NCBI GenBank assembly: GCA_965240325.2
Contig: OZ251242.1
Coordinates: 806,001-870,000, forward strand
DNA: 64,000 nucleotides
Origin: Rebecca billardiae RCC1528
Taxonomy: Eukaryota; Haptophyta
Reading direction: 5' to 3'
Below, in pieces: positions 37,119 through 47,800 of this stretch. Below the pieces are notes generated by a model that was not told the origin of the DNA, did not search any database, and saw only the letters and a program-made list of their open reading frames with translations. Each line of letters starts with the position of its first letter. Within the stretch, counting starts at the first letter, position 1. Position numbers and translations under genes: made by a program.

Positions 37119-37658
37119 GGCGCTGGCGGAAAGCCGTGAGCCACCGACTCGCCCGCGCCTTGCGCGCTCCGCCGCCGCGCTGCTCACGAGCGGAGGGCTG
37201 CCAGGGCACCGGACGTGGCCGCCCAGAGAGTCCGGATGCCTACGAGGATTCCCGGACATATGATCATCCGGACATTCTGACGACAATCGAACGGATATCT
37301 CCGGACTGAGATCATACAAAATAAACATAATCAGGAACTCTTCATTACCGAGTAGGTCACCTTCATTATCAGTCCATTAACAATCATCAATGAAAGTGAT
37401 GAGAGCCTTAGCCGCCAACTTTCAATATTGCGCATATGAAACGTCGGTAACGCCGAATGAGCCCGCGCGCGCTAATATGATGACCATATGATTTTTTGCA
37501 CTCCCTTGACGAACAACACTCAAACGTGGCTCCAAAGTACAAGTACTTCACCCAAATCGATCAATCTCGGTCTTCAGTCATTATCGATCTCGGGGCGTCG
37601 AAGAACGACCTGACCGCGCACGCCGGCCTCGCACCCCTCGCGCGGATAGCCGGCGGCA
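37119..37658. other. Divergent intergenic region
   Basis: Separates UBA2 from the next gene. It is noticeably AT-richer than its flanks (37260-37600), consistent with promoters in both directions. Nothing else was recognised. Confidence 0.5.
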
Positions 37659-40571
37659 ATGCCCGTCCGGCCGCTCACGCACCCGTTCTGGACGCGCCCG
37701 CTCCGCGTCTCCTCGGGCTCGCGCACGCGCCTCTCGCGCGCGAGAGACCCGCAGCAGGACATCTCGTTACTCACGTCGCGCTTCCGCTCGGCCGCGCTCA
37801 ACCGCGAGTGCGAGAGCGCGCGCGCGCGGCGCGGCTCGGCGACGCTCGTCGCGGCCAATGTGCTACTCGCGCTCGCGCTCGGCACGCACCTCATCGGCAC
37901 GCACGCCTCCGTCCCAGGCATTCGCGTGACTGACATGCGGCACGCCGCCCTCGCGCTCGTCGGCGTGTACTGCGCGCTCTGGCTCGCGCGCTTGCTCGCG
38001 CTAGCGGTGCACGTGGGCGGGCGCGCGCCGCGGTGGGCGTTCGAGCTCGCCACGGCGTCCGAGGTGATCGCACGCTGCGTGCTGCGCGCCTCCGTGACCA
38101 TCCCGATGGCGCTCGCCGCCGGGCAGCACGCGGTCGCGACGGCCGCATACGTGGAGCTCGCGTTCGGCGCGGTCGAGGTGGCAGTGCTCGCGCGGTACGA
38201 GCTCGCGCCGGCGGTGTGCGCGACGGTGCTCGGGCTGCTCTGCTGGCTCGCCCTCGCCCCTACGCCCGCGCCGTACCGCGCCGAGCTGGGCGTCGGCCTC
38301 GGCGCGGCCCTCTCGCTGCCCGTGCTGCTCGCGCAGCAGGTCGCCGAGCGGAGCGCGTGGCTCGAGGCGCGAAGACTGGACGCGCTGCGCGCAGAGGTGA
38401 GCCACTTCGGGCTGAACCACCTGTACCACGCGACCTCGACGATCGAGCTCGCGCTCGAGCTCGCCGAGGACGTCGCCAGGGACACTGACGCGCCCGCCGC
38501 CGACGGCCCTGCCGCCGGTCGCCGCCGCGCGGCGTGGCTGACCCCCTCCCTCAGCTCCGTGTCTGAGACGCTCGACGAGGTGACCAAGCTTCTGCGCATG
38601 GTGGTGGACGACGACTCGCTCGCGCCGGAGGCGCGGCACATCGACTTCAACCTCGACGACTTCGCCGCGATCGCGTTCCGAGGCATCGCGCACTCGGTCG
38701 AGCCGAGCGCGGCGGGCGTGCGCGCGTGCTTCGCGTCGTGGGCGGCGCGCGCCATCCTCGCAGACATGATGGCTGCCGCGGCGCAGCTCTCGAGCGCGCC
38801 GCTCCAGGGCAGCGTGCTGCTGGACGATCGGCAGGGCAGGGTCGTGCTCTGCCTCTGGGCGCGCACCGACGGCCTCGACCTCACCCCGCCCTCCGCCCGC
38901 CGCCCGGCCGCCACCGCGGGCAGCTCCCGCAAGCGCACGCTCGGCGGCACGCGCGGCGGGAGCCATAGCAAGCGCGGCAGCCAGAGCCGCTCGCAGCACG
39001 CGGGCGTTCGGCCGTCAGGCAGAAAGGTGGCGGCGGCGGCCGGCGGCACGGCGGGCCCAGCGCCGCGCCCGCCCGCCGAGCTCGCCGCAGGCACCGCGCA
39101 CCGCGCCGCCGCGCCCGACGGCGCCGTGCACCGCGGCCCGCTCGCACGGGCCGCCAAGGGCGCGCGGAGCGCCGGCGGCGCGCTCGACGTGCTTCAAGAC
39201 GCAGAGTGTGAGTGGGCGCTCATTGAGCTCAGCCTGCCCGTGGACTCGGTGCGCGGCTCGTGGTCGCATGCGCCGCTCACGATGCCGCACTGGAACACGG
39301 GCCTGACGCCGGGGCTCGCCGTGCAGGCCTCCGCCGCGTCCTCTGCTGCGGGCTCCTCGAGCTGCAGCGTCGCCGCCTCGGCCTCGCAGCTACTGCGCGC
39401 GGCGCAGGCGAGGCGCGCGGCCGCTGAGCGCGCAGACTCGGGGCGGCGGGCTCGCACGGAGGGCGAGAGCGGCGAGTCAGGCTCCGCCCGCTGTCTCGCG
39501 CTCTTGCGGAGCGCGTCGGCCGACGGCGGCGCCGCGACCGCCGACGGCCACGCGGGGCTCTCGCCGCCCGCGCCGGAGCGGCAGCACTCCGCGGCCTCGC
39601 AGCCGGAGCGGCGGCACTCGTCGGCAGCCCCGCAGACCGACGCTGCGCCGCTCACGCCCGCGGCGGCATGGGCGTCGCCGGCGCGCGTGGGCTTGAGGGC
39701 CGCGCGGCCGGCGGCAGTCGCGGTCACCCCGGCCGCCGACGTGCCGCCGCCGCCGCCACCGCCGCCGCTCTCGGGCCTGGGGCACCCGTCGCTCTCACCG
39801 CCGGCGCCCTCGCGCGGCGCATCTGGGGAGTGCTCGCCCGTGGCCTCCCCCGCGCCGACTGGCGGCGGCACGGCGGCGCACGCTTCCATGCCGCCCAAGC
39901 ACATTGGCGTCGAGCGCTCCCGCTTCCGCCCGCCCGCCACGGCCGCGGAGCGCGCGGTGCGGCTGCTCTTCGTCCTGGACAACCACCTCGACCCGCCGCG
40001 CTGGAGCGGCGCGCTCACCGGCTCCTCGATCGCGCGCACGCTGCGCGAGCGCGGCGTCGACGCGACGGTCGTCCTTCACACGGGCTGCTCGCCCGACGAG
40101 CTCGCCGACCTCGTCGCAGAGGGCTGCGTCGACGCCGTCATTCTCAAGGACAAGGCGGGGCGCGCGCGGATCTGCGAGCTGTGCGCGCAGCACGAGCTGT
40201 GCGTGTTCGTGGACGACATGCCGATGGTGCTCACCTCGCTCGACCTCGCACTGTGCCGGCAGCTGTACAACAAGGCGCGGGCGCCGGGCGCCGCCGCCGG
40301 CGGCTGGCTGGCCACGACCAACGCGCACGTGCGGTACGCCATGATTGCGTGCGAGTCGGAGCTCGACCTCGTGTACGCGGTCGCCGAGCGCCGGCTCGTC
40401 TTCGACGACAACCTTCTCATGTGGCTTCCGACGCCGGCCGTCGGCGCGGCGGTCTCGCCGGGGCCGCCGACGCTCGGGCTCTCGCCCTCGGTGAGCGAGC
40501 ACGTGCGCGTCGGCGCGACGTCGGGGGCGGCGCCGCCACGGCATACAGCCTTGTCACCCGACGCGGTCTGA
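37659..40571 (+). CDS. Membrane protein with degenerate histidine-kinase and receiver-like regions
   Basis: A single exon of 970 aa. Residues about 60-225 contain roughly six hydrophobic segments. Then comes RLDALRAEVSHFGLNHLYHA (His249), like the H-box of a histidine-kinase dimerisation domain, and a region to about 415 in which the N, G1 and G2 boxes of the ATPase domain are not evident. A long Ser/Ala/Pro-rich linker with a poly-Pro run follows. The C-terminal 180 residues (LLFVLDNHLDPPRWSG, VDAVILKDKAGRARIC, CVFVDDMPMVLTSLD) have the alternating beta/alpha pattern of a receiver domain, with Asp residues at plausible sites. A sensor of the hybrid type is likely; enzymatic activity is doubtful. 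Confidence 0.5.
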   Translation: MPVRPLTHPFWTRPLRVSSGSRTRLSRARDPQQDISLLTSRFRSAALNRECESARARRGSATLVAANVLLALALGTHLIGTHASVPGIRVTDMRHAALALVGVYCALWLARLLALAVHVGGRAPRWAFELATASEVIARCVLRASVTIPMALAAGQHAVATAAYVELAFGAVEVAVLARYELAPAVCATVLGLLCWLALAPTPAPYRAELGVGLGAALSLPVLLAQQVAERSAWLEARRLDALRAEVSHFGLNHLYHATSTIELALELAEDVARDTDAPAADGPAAGRRRAAWLTPSLSSVSETLDEVTKLLRMVVDDDSLAPEARHIDFNLDDFAAIAFRGIAHSVEPSAAGVRACFASWAARAILADMMAAAAQLSSAPLQGSVLLDDRQGRVVLCLWARTDGLDLTPPSARRPAATAGSSRKRTLGGTRGGSHSKRGSQSRSQHAGVRPSGRKVAAAAGGTAGPAPRPPAELAAGTAHRAAAPDGAVHRGPLARAAKGARSAGGALDVLQDAECEWALIELSLPVDSVRGSWSHAPLTMPHWNTGLTPGLAVQASAASSAAGSSSCSVAASASQLLRAAQARRAAAERADSGRRARTEGESGESGSARCLALLRSASADGGAATADGHAGLSPPAPERQHSAASQPERRHSSAAPQTDAAPLTPAAAWASPARVGLRAARPAAVAVTPAADVPPPPPPPPLSGLGHPSLSPPAPSRGASGECSPVASPAPTGGGTAAHASMPPKHIGVERSRFRPPATAAERAVRLLFVLDNHLDPPRWSGALTGSSIARTLRERGVDATVVLHTGCSPDELADLVAEGCVDAVILKDKAGRARICELCAQHELCVFVDDMPMVLTSLDLALCRQLYNKARAPGAAAGGWLATTNAHVRYAMIACESELDLVYAVAERRLVFDDNLLMWLPTPAVGAAVSPGPPTLGLSPSVSEHVRVGATSGAAPPRHTALSPDAV

Positions 40572-41041
40572 CGAGTTACGGCACGCGCGACTGACCGAGC
40601 GCCACTGCGCCGCGAGGAGCCGCACTGCTCTGTCTGCGCCGTGCTCGGCCGGAACGATCGATGATGTATTGCCTAATGGATCGGACCTTGTCTACTGGCC
40701 TCTGCCAGGCTAGCGCTCCATGCACGCGGCGCGGTGCAGAGGCAGTGCGAAATGATCGACCGCCAAATTGCTGACGATGCGTGCTTGATGAAGTTGATGA
40801 TGATGCATGACAATGAGCGCTGTCAAAAGTGAACAATAAATAAAAGTCGTCTCAATCCTGAATGACTTCCAGAGCTAGCTGATGCTCGTCATTGATGCTT
40901 TCGTCAGCCGGGAGCCGGCGGCGCAAAGTCGGCGGCGCTCGCCCAGCGCGGACTCGCCAGTCGCGGGCCAAGCCGGGCAAGCGGCGCCGAAGAGGCGCTC
41001 GTCGTCGTCGTCGATCCGTGAGGTCGACGCCTGCGCGCGCC
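40572..41041. other. Gene-free interval
   Basis: 3' region of the preceding gene and leader of the next. The frame of the following gene is open upstream of its likely ATG through 41041, but the added residues are a basic low-complexity run. No RNA gene was recognised. Confidence 0.5.
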
Positions 41042-41986
41042 ATGGGTTGCGTCGCCTCGGTGCCGACGAACATTGCGTTCGTGTTCGTGAAGCCGCACGC
41101 CGTGACGGACGCGACGAAGGAGCTCGTCAAATCGACGCTCGAGGAAAAGGGCATCAAGATCCTCGCCGAGGGCGACATCGCCGCGGAGGAGATTGACAAG
41201 AAGAAGCTGATCGACCAGCACTACTACACGATCGCGTCCAAAGCAACCCTTCTCAAGCCCGAGCAGCTCGACGTGCCAGCGGACACGTTCAAGCAGAAGT
41301 TTGGGCTGGAATGGTCCAAGGCGCTCGCGGACAGGCGTGTCTTCAACTCGGCGGACGCATGCGTGGCGCTCAAGCTCGACGCGGCTGGGCTCGGCGCCGC
41401 GTGGGACAAGGCGAAGAGGGCGGACAAGGTGGTCAAATTCGGCGGCGGCTTCTACTGCGCCGAGCTCTCGATCCGCGGCAAGCCGCGCACGTTTGTTCTG
41501 AATGGCTTCTTCATGCAGATGCGCCAGCGATTCGTCGTCCCGGGCGCGTCCATCCACTACTACGTGGTGGAGTGGGATGGCTCGAAGCTGCCGTGGGCAG
41601 AGTTCAGGGGCAGCGTAGTCGGGCCGACAGACCCCGCCGCCGCGCCCGCGGACTCGATCCGCGGGATGATCCGCGCGCGCTGGAAGGCCCTCGGTCTGCC
41701 CGCGGAGCCCAACATGACCGAAAACGGTGTGCATGCGTCCGCGTCGCCCTTCGAGGGCCTCGCCGAGCGGATGAACTGGCTCGGCGTCGCGCCCGAGGCC
41801 GACCCGTTCGGGAGGGCGCTGGTCCACGCGGGCGTGTCGGCAGAGACCATCCGCGCCTGGGTCAACGACCCCGTTGTGACGTACGACGCGCTCGGGCAGA
41901 CGAGAGGGTCCCTCTTCGAGATCCTCGAGGAGCAGGACGCGCGCACCGTCGTCGACATGTGTGCCGAGATGATCTCGTACCAGTAG
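41042..41986 (+). CDS. Nucleoside-diphosphate-kinase-domain protein with N-terminal acylation signal
   Basis: A protein of 314 aa starting MGCVASV, a typical N-myristoylation (Gly2) plus palmitoylation (Cys3) signal, which fixes the start. IAFVFVKPHAV is the first NDK strand with its lysine. ENGVHASASPFEGLAERMNW aligns with the NDK active site, with His231 as the phosphohistidine in place of NxxHGSDS. The family's usual length is about 150 aa. Here a large insertion (about 60-220) includes FVLNGFFMQMRQRFV and IHYYVVEWDG, the latter standing near the family's RPL..V segment. Long NDK-like proteins of this kind occur in protists. Membrane-attached nucleotide kinase or scaffold roles are both possible. 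Confidence 0.75.
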   Translation: MGCVASVPTNIAFVFVKPHAVTDATKELVKSTLEEKGIKILAEGDIAAEEIDKKKLIDQHYYTIASKATLLKPEQLDVPADTFKQKFGLEWSKALADRRVFNSADACVALKLDAAGLGAAWDKAKRADKVVKFGGGFYCAELSIRGKPRTFVLNGFFMQMRQRFVVPGASIHYYVVEWDGSKLPWAEFRGSVVGPTDPAAAPADSIRGMIRARWKALGLPAEPNMTENGVHASASPFEGLAERMNWLGVAPEADPFGRALVHAGVSAETIRAWVNDPVVTYDALGQTRGSLFEILEEQDARTVVDMCAEMISYQ

Positions 41987-42983
41987 CGCAGCATCAGGCT
42001 CCGTCTGAGCAGTGGCAGGCTTTCAGCGTGCATCTACAGCTAGCAGCCCAGTATTAGTGACGTCGACGCAGTCGACGCCAGGAGCCGGGCCGACGCCGGG
42101 TCCGGTAGGGCCGGGCGCGGACCCGGCGCCGCGCGGCGCGGGCCGCCGCAGGTCGTCGTCCGATGACGACGCGACGCGGATGAATATCGGCCCGACGAGA
42201 TCCCTGGAGACCCTAGACTGTATATATGCATGATGTACAGTTGTATATTATAGTCGTCGTCAATAATAATCCTCAGATGACTGCTACTCATAGTGTAGTG
42301 CTGTCGCGGACGCTGCCGGGATCGGCGCATCATCATAATCAGATAAGCGCAGCCTCACGCGGGCCGCGCCGGGGCGCCATTCGCCACTTAGTCGGGGTCA
42401 AAGGCTATCGATGGCCGGACGAGTGTAAATAATAATAATATGTCCAGCGGCAGCTGCCAGCGGGCGTTGCGTAAATAGTATAATGAGACACCGAGTGACC
42501 AGATGCTCATGTCACTGGCTTGCCGGAGTTGCAGTTGCATCACTTATATTGCAGCATCTGCCGATGATTATATATTAATGCTGTCGTCACGACAGCAGAC
42601 AGCTGCTTGTGTCGCGGATGACGAATTATTTAATAACGATGACGATGAGTCCGGGTGTGGCCACCGGCCGCGCCGTACTCTCGGCCGAGTGCCCGGCAGT
42701 ACTTGCTCGGGCCGTACAGTAGGGCCGTGCATGGGCCGGCCGCCAGTGGGCCAGTGGCCACCGCCGGGACGATAAATACGACAGTGAGCCGCTCACGCCC
42801 TCGGGCGCCTTCCCATCAAGTTGGCGGGGGTAGGTTGAAGTAGGATCGGCATCATCGTGCCGGAGGCCAAAATAATCCGGTTTGTGCTCATCGGCACGAT
42901 CGAGGAGTGCGGCGCAACCGCGGCTGCGCCGCGACAAGGGCGAGGGACGGGATGTGGCTGGTGCGCGGACGCTGCCAGCCATC
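41987..42983. other. Gene-free interval
   Basis: Convergent intergenic DNA with short AT-rich stretches (42220-42260, 42425-42440, 42540-42640) but no supported gene. Open frames near its right end are antisense shadows of the next gene. Confidence 0.5.
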
Positions 42984-44603
42984 TCAGGCGCCGCCGAGAC
43001 GCATCGCCGCGACACGCGCGGCCACACCCGTGAGCGCCTGCGAGAGACGCGGTGGCGGCGCGGCGCATGCACACGTGAGCGTTTGGTCGCGGGGCCATCG
43101 GCGGTGCGCGGCTGGCGCGCGGGCGCAGGCAGGGTGTACGCGCACACGCGAGCGGCGCACCTGCGCGCATGAGCCGAGCGCTGTCCGCACGGCGGCGAGC
43201 GAGCTCGAGGCAGCGCCCGGCGCGGCGGCACACAGGGCGCGCACGGCGTCGATGCTGGCGGTCGCGCCCGCCTGCGTCGCATCTGCGAGCACTGCGACGC
43301 ACGCGAGCGTGCCGGCCTTGAGCGCCGACGCCACGCTCGCGCTCGCCGCCCCGGCCGAGGCAGCCGCGGGCCCGAGCTTGGCGATGCCTGCCAGCGTGCC
43401 GGCCTTGAGCGCTGACGCCGCGCCCGCGCTCGCCGCCCCGGCCGAGGCAGCCGCGGGCCCGAGCGCATCGACGCAGGCCAGCGTGCCGGCCTTGAGCGCC
43501 GACGCCGCGCTCGCGGCCACGCCGGCGGCCGCGGCCGCGGCGGGCGCGAGCGGCGCGAGCGCCGGCGCCACCGCGGCGCGTGCGGGCTCCATCAAGACGG
43601 GCGCGAGCCGCTGCAGCGCGACGCACGCCGCGGCGGCCGCCGTGAGCAGAACGATTGCGCCGATCAGCTCGGTGCTCTTGGGCAGCGGAAGGATGAGCTG
43701 CAGCCAGGAGCGCGGGGTGCGCGACGAGCGCGGCGCCGCGGGCGCGTCCACGGCCGCGCTGGCGTCCGTGGCCGCGACAACCGCGCCAGCGGAGGCGGCC
43801 GCAGCCGACCCATCCATATTTGCCGCAATCTGATCCGTATCTCCCGCAATCTGATCCGTATCTCCCGCAATCTCGTACGCGTACGCCGCGGCGCCCTCGA
43901 GGGGCTGGGCCGCGCCCTCGAGCTGGTCGGCGTACGCGCCGTCCTCCTCGAGCGGCGCGCCCTGCTGCTCCTGCACGCCCTCGTCCATCTCCGCGTACTC
44001 CTCCATCAGGTTGTCCCGCACTTTCCCGACGGCCTTGTACAGGAAGGGCAGGACAGCGGGCGCGCTGAAGAGGCCGACCGTGTACATGATCGCCGTGTTG
44101 AGCGAGATCACGCCGATGGGCAGGCCCGCCGCCTGCGCCGCGGCCTGGCCCGCCTTGGCCGTCGCCGCGGCCGCGCCCGTGGCCGCCGCGCCGCCAGCCG
44201 CCGCGCTGCCGCCGGCCGCTGCCGCGCCCGCCGGCGCCTTTGGCAGCGGCGGCAGCCCGCGCCGCTGGCGCGCGAGGGCCTGCACGAGCTCCTCGTCGCC
44301 GACCTGGCCGAGAAGGCCGCCGAGGTAGAAGGACGAGCCCGTAAGTGCTGCCGCCTGCGTGAGCTTGCGCCGCGTGCTCGGCTTCTCGGGCTCGGGTGGC
44401 GGGTCAGGCGAACGCGGCCGCTGCGTGACCGCGCGCAGGTGCCGCGCGCCGCTGCCACGCGCCGCCGCGCGCGGCGACAAGTGGGCGCGCGCATGCGGAG
44501 CGACATGCGCCGACGCAAAGGCCGATGCGAGGGTCAGTGCGGCGACCGCCGCGACCGCCACGCGCCCAATGCTGATCGCGCGCGTCGCGCGAGGCGGCCC
44601 CAT
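42984..44603 (-). CDS. Plastid-targeted, Ala-rich membrane protein of unknown function
   Basis: The start MGPPRATRAISIG gives a signal peptide (VAVAAVAALTLASAFASA) with an ASAF-type cleavage region, then a basic Ser/Arg transit-like stretch: the bipartite leader of secondary plastids. A probable intron (43160-43038, GTGCGCC...TCTCGCAG) removes 123 bases without changing frame, giving 498 aa. Two hydrophobic segments are visible, VISLNTAIMYTVGLFSAPAV and LIGAIVLLTAAAAACVAL, separated by an acidic loop with a duplicated IAGDTDQ motif. The C-terminal third repeats ASALKAGTLA...LGPAAASAGA three times, probably amphipathic helices. No known family was recognised. It may sit in a plastid envelope or thylakoid. 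Confidence 0.65.
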   Translation of the reverse strand: MGPPRATRAISIGRVAVAAVAALTLASAFASAHVAPHARAHLSPRAAARGSGARHLRAVTQRPRSPDPPPEPEKPSTRRKLTQAAALTGSSFYLGGLLGQVGDEELVQALARQRRGLPPLPKAPAGAAAAGGSAAAGGAAATGAAAATAKAGQAAAQAAGLPIGVISLNTAIMYTVGLFSAPAVLPFLYKAVGKVRDNLMEEYAEMDEGVQEQQGAPLEEDGAYADQLEGAAQPLEGAAAYAYEIAGDTDQIAGDTDQIAANMDGSAAAASAGAVVAATDASAAVDAPAAPRSSRTPRSWLQLILPLPKSTELIGAIVLLTAAAAACVALQRLAPVLMEPARAAVAPALAPLAPAAAAAAGVAASAASALKAGTLACVDALGPAAASAGAASAGAASALKAGTLAGIAKLGPAAASAGAASASVASALKAGTLACVAVLADATQAGATASIDAVRALCAAAPGAASSSLAAVRTALGSCAQVRRSRVRVHPACARAPAAHRRWPRDQTLTCACAAPPPRLSQALTGVAARVAAMRLGGA

Positions 44604-44853
44604 CCCTCGTAGCGGAGGGGCGGCGTGCACTCGTGCAGCGAGTCGGTCCAAGATCCTGACTCCTCGGAGGCGCAAGGCCTGTACCGGTGTGCAGTGTGCA
44701 CCGCGTCGCTTCACCTCACCGTGAGGGATCGATCCGGACTACCGTACAGTATCCGGACTCTCGCGGAGCGGGAAACTGGGGAGGTTGAGGCGCGGGCGGA
44801 GCGCCTTTGTGGCCCGCTTGACCCTGCCGCGGCCCGCCCGGCAGCGCGGGGGC

Positions 44854-47800
44854 ATGCTGCCATCGTCGACGCCTCAGCAGCACGGACAGGATACTCCGGA
44901 ATTCCTCACGCTGCTCCGCGAGGTGCGCGACGAGCTCGCCGCGCTCCGCGATGACGCCGGAACGTCCGCCAGCCCTGCACGACTCTCGTGCGCCGTGCCG
45001 GTGCATCAGCTGGCGCCCATACCGCTCGGGGCACTAGGCACGGCAGGCGGCATCACGGTGCCCTTCCGGCCGTATCGGGGCTCAGTGACGCGCGGCTCGG
45101 CGGGGCTGTTCAGCGAGGCGCGCCCCACTGGCCTCGACGCGGCCGCGACCGCCGACGCCGTGCGCAGTGCTCACGAGCGCCTGCTGCGCCAGGGCGAGCC
45201 GCGTCTCTCGGCGCTGCTCAGCGACGGCGGCGCTGCCGAGCCGCTCGGGGCACTAGGCGCGACAGGTGGCATCGCGGTGCCCATGCGCACGCGTATGACG
45301 AGCATCCGTCGGCGAATGAGCTCTGTGGTCAGCGTAAGCCCACATCCCGCCGCGCCCGCGCCCGCCGCTGCCGCCGACGCCGAGGCAGGCTCGGGCAGCG
45401 CGGCGCTCGGCGGCGACGCTGCCTCACGCTGCTCCCCCTCGTCGGAGACGCGCGACCTCGTGGCACAGCTGCAGGCAATGGCTGCGGCACAAGCGGGCGC
45501 CCAGACACGCGTGCCTCAGCGCGGCTCGACCCTGGACGCCGCCGCGCTCCAGCTCGCGCGCAGGAAGGCCGCGCGAGCCGAGCATGCGGTGCGCTCGGAC
45601 GCGCGTTTTGTCTTGCTGCCCGACTGCACGGCGCGGCGTGCGTGGGAGCTGAGCGTCGCGCTCGCGCTCGTGGCGGCCGGCGTGCTCTCGCCTCTCCTCG
45701 CGGCGTTCGCGCCTGAGCTCGGCGTACCCCGCCACCGTGCCGCCTGGCGGGCTCTCGCGCTCCTCGTGCACATGCAGATTGGCGCCGACGTTCCGATGTC
45801 TTTCCGCAAGGCGATTGTGCGCGAGGGAGTGTACGTGACTGCCCCGCGCGCGATCGCCGCGCACTACGCGGGCTCGCGCGCGTTCGCGGTGGACGTGCTC
45901 GCGGCGCTGCCGCTACGGCTCTGCCTTGCGGGCGGCCTGTGGCGCGGGCTCGAGGGCACTGCGGCCGGAGGCCACATCACCGCCGGGCCGGCCGGCGCGG
46001 CCGCAGCCGCCGGCGCCGAGGACGCGCCTCCTGGCAATGATTCGCTGTTGTTTGAGCTGGTGTGTCTCTGGGACCTCCTCAAGCTGGCCAAGCTGTACGG
46101 GCTGCTCTCCGCATTCGAGGCACGCGCGCACGCGCCGCGCCCGCGCGCGATACACCGCCCCGACGTGCCCCGTGCGCGGCGCGCTGGAGGCCAGCTGCGC
46201 GAGGCGCGCGACGTTGACACCAAAGCTCGTCTCGAGCTTGCCGCGCGTGACGCGGTACAGCAGCGTCAATGAGCCCGCTTCGCCCGCGCGCGCGCGCGCG
46301 CTCTCCGTGCGCCGCAGGGCCCTTTGGTGCCAGCCCTGGTCAACCTCTGCCGCATGTGCCTCGTGCTGAGCTTCGTGTGGCTGTGGATGGGCTGCCTGTG
46401 GTGGTACGTCGGCCGCGCGGAGGAGGCGCGGCTCGACGCGGAGGGCCGGCCACGCACCGCCTTCGGCCCGCACAACTTTGTCGACCTCGAGGCCGCGTCC
46501 GCAGCGCTGCGCGTGAGCCGCGCTCTGCTGTGGGGCGTGTCCGTCACCTCCGGACTCGGTCCGGACGTCGAGCCCGAGACGCTGGCCGAGGTGGCGCTGA
46601 TGGGCGCGTGCTCGCTCCTCTCGATCTCGGTGTACGCCGTGGTGATTGGCTCCGCCTCCACCGCCATCTCCAACCTTCAGGCGCCGCAGCTCGAGCGGCG
46701 GCGCGCGCTCGCGCCGCTGAACGATTACATGCGGCAGGCGCGCGTGCCCGAGCGGCTGCGCGCGCGCGTGAACAGCTTCTTCGAGTACCGCGCGCAGTCG
46801 CTGCTCGGGCTGGCGGAGTCGGACGTGCTCGATCGGATGCCCGTCTCACTCTCCGTCGAGCTCAGCATCGCGCTCAACGCGCGGCTCTTCACGCGCGTGC
46901 CGCTCTTCAGCGCGTGCGAGCACACGCTGCTGCTCGCAATGGTGGCGCGGCTCGAGCCGCTCATCTTCGTGCCAGGAGATGTGATTATCACGCAGGGCGA
47001 GGAGGGGCGCGCGCTGTACTTCATCAACAGGGGCACCTGCCTCGTCCTCCACACCGCGCGCGCGCTCGACCGCGCCGCAGCACCGCCCCGCTCCACGCCA
47101 CGCGCCGAGCCCGGGGCCGACGAGATTGCATCTCCCTGCGAGATTGCATCTCCCCGCAATACTAGTAGGTCCAAGCCGAGCCGCCCCGCCGTCTCGTCGT
47201 CCCGCGCCCCGTGGCCGCGCGACAGTGCCGAGGGGCTCCAGCCGCGCCGCGTGCGCACGCCACCCGTCCCGCCGCCGCACGGCGCGCGGCGGCGGCAGCC
47301 AGCAGCGCAGCCCGCCCCGCAGGCGCGCGTGCTCGCCGTCCTCGCCGAGTCTGACTTCTTCGGTGCGCGCGAGCGAGCGCGCACGCGCGACGCGCGCCGC
47401 CTGTTGCGCCGCGCCGTGCCCGCCGCCGTGACGCCCCCTCATCTGCTGCTCGCGCGCACGCGGCGCGACGCGCGCGCCTCCCCGCGGCAGGCGAGCGGGC
47501 GATGCTGTCCGAGTGCCAAACAGCGGCGACGGTGCAGGCGGTGACGTTCGCAGACCTGAGCATGCTGCAGCGTACCGACTTTGAGGACGTGTGCAAGAGC
47601 TTCCCAAGCTTTGCCGCGCAGGTGCGTGTGGAGGCCGCGCGGCTGGAGCGCACGGCGGCGGTCGCGGCGGAGCACGTGGCGGGCGGCGCGCCCGCGCCTG
47701 CGGGCAGCCTGCATGCAGTCGTGCGCGTCGCGCGGCTCATGGGCTGCGCGGCCGGCAGAGCGGCGGTGGCAGCGGACGCGAGCGACGGGCCGGCGTCTAC

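Noticed and set aside
37574-39157. A 527-codon minus-strand frame opposite the histidine-kinase-like gene
   Set aside because: Ser/Ala/Arg-rich shadow of the plus-strand gene, which has coherent membrane segments and motifs.
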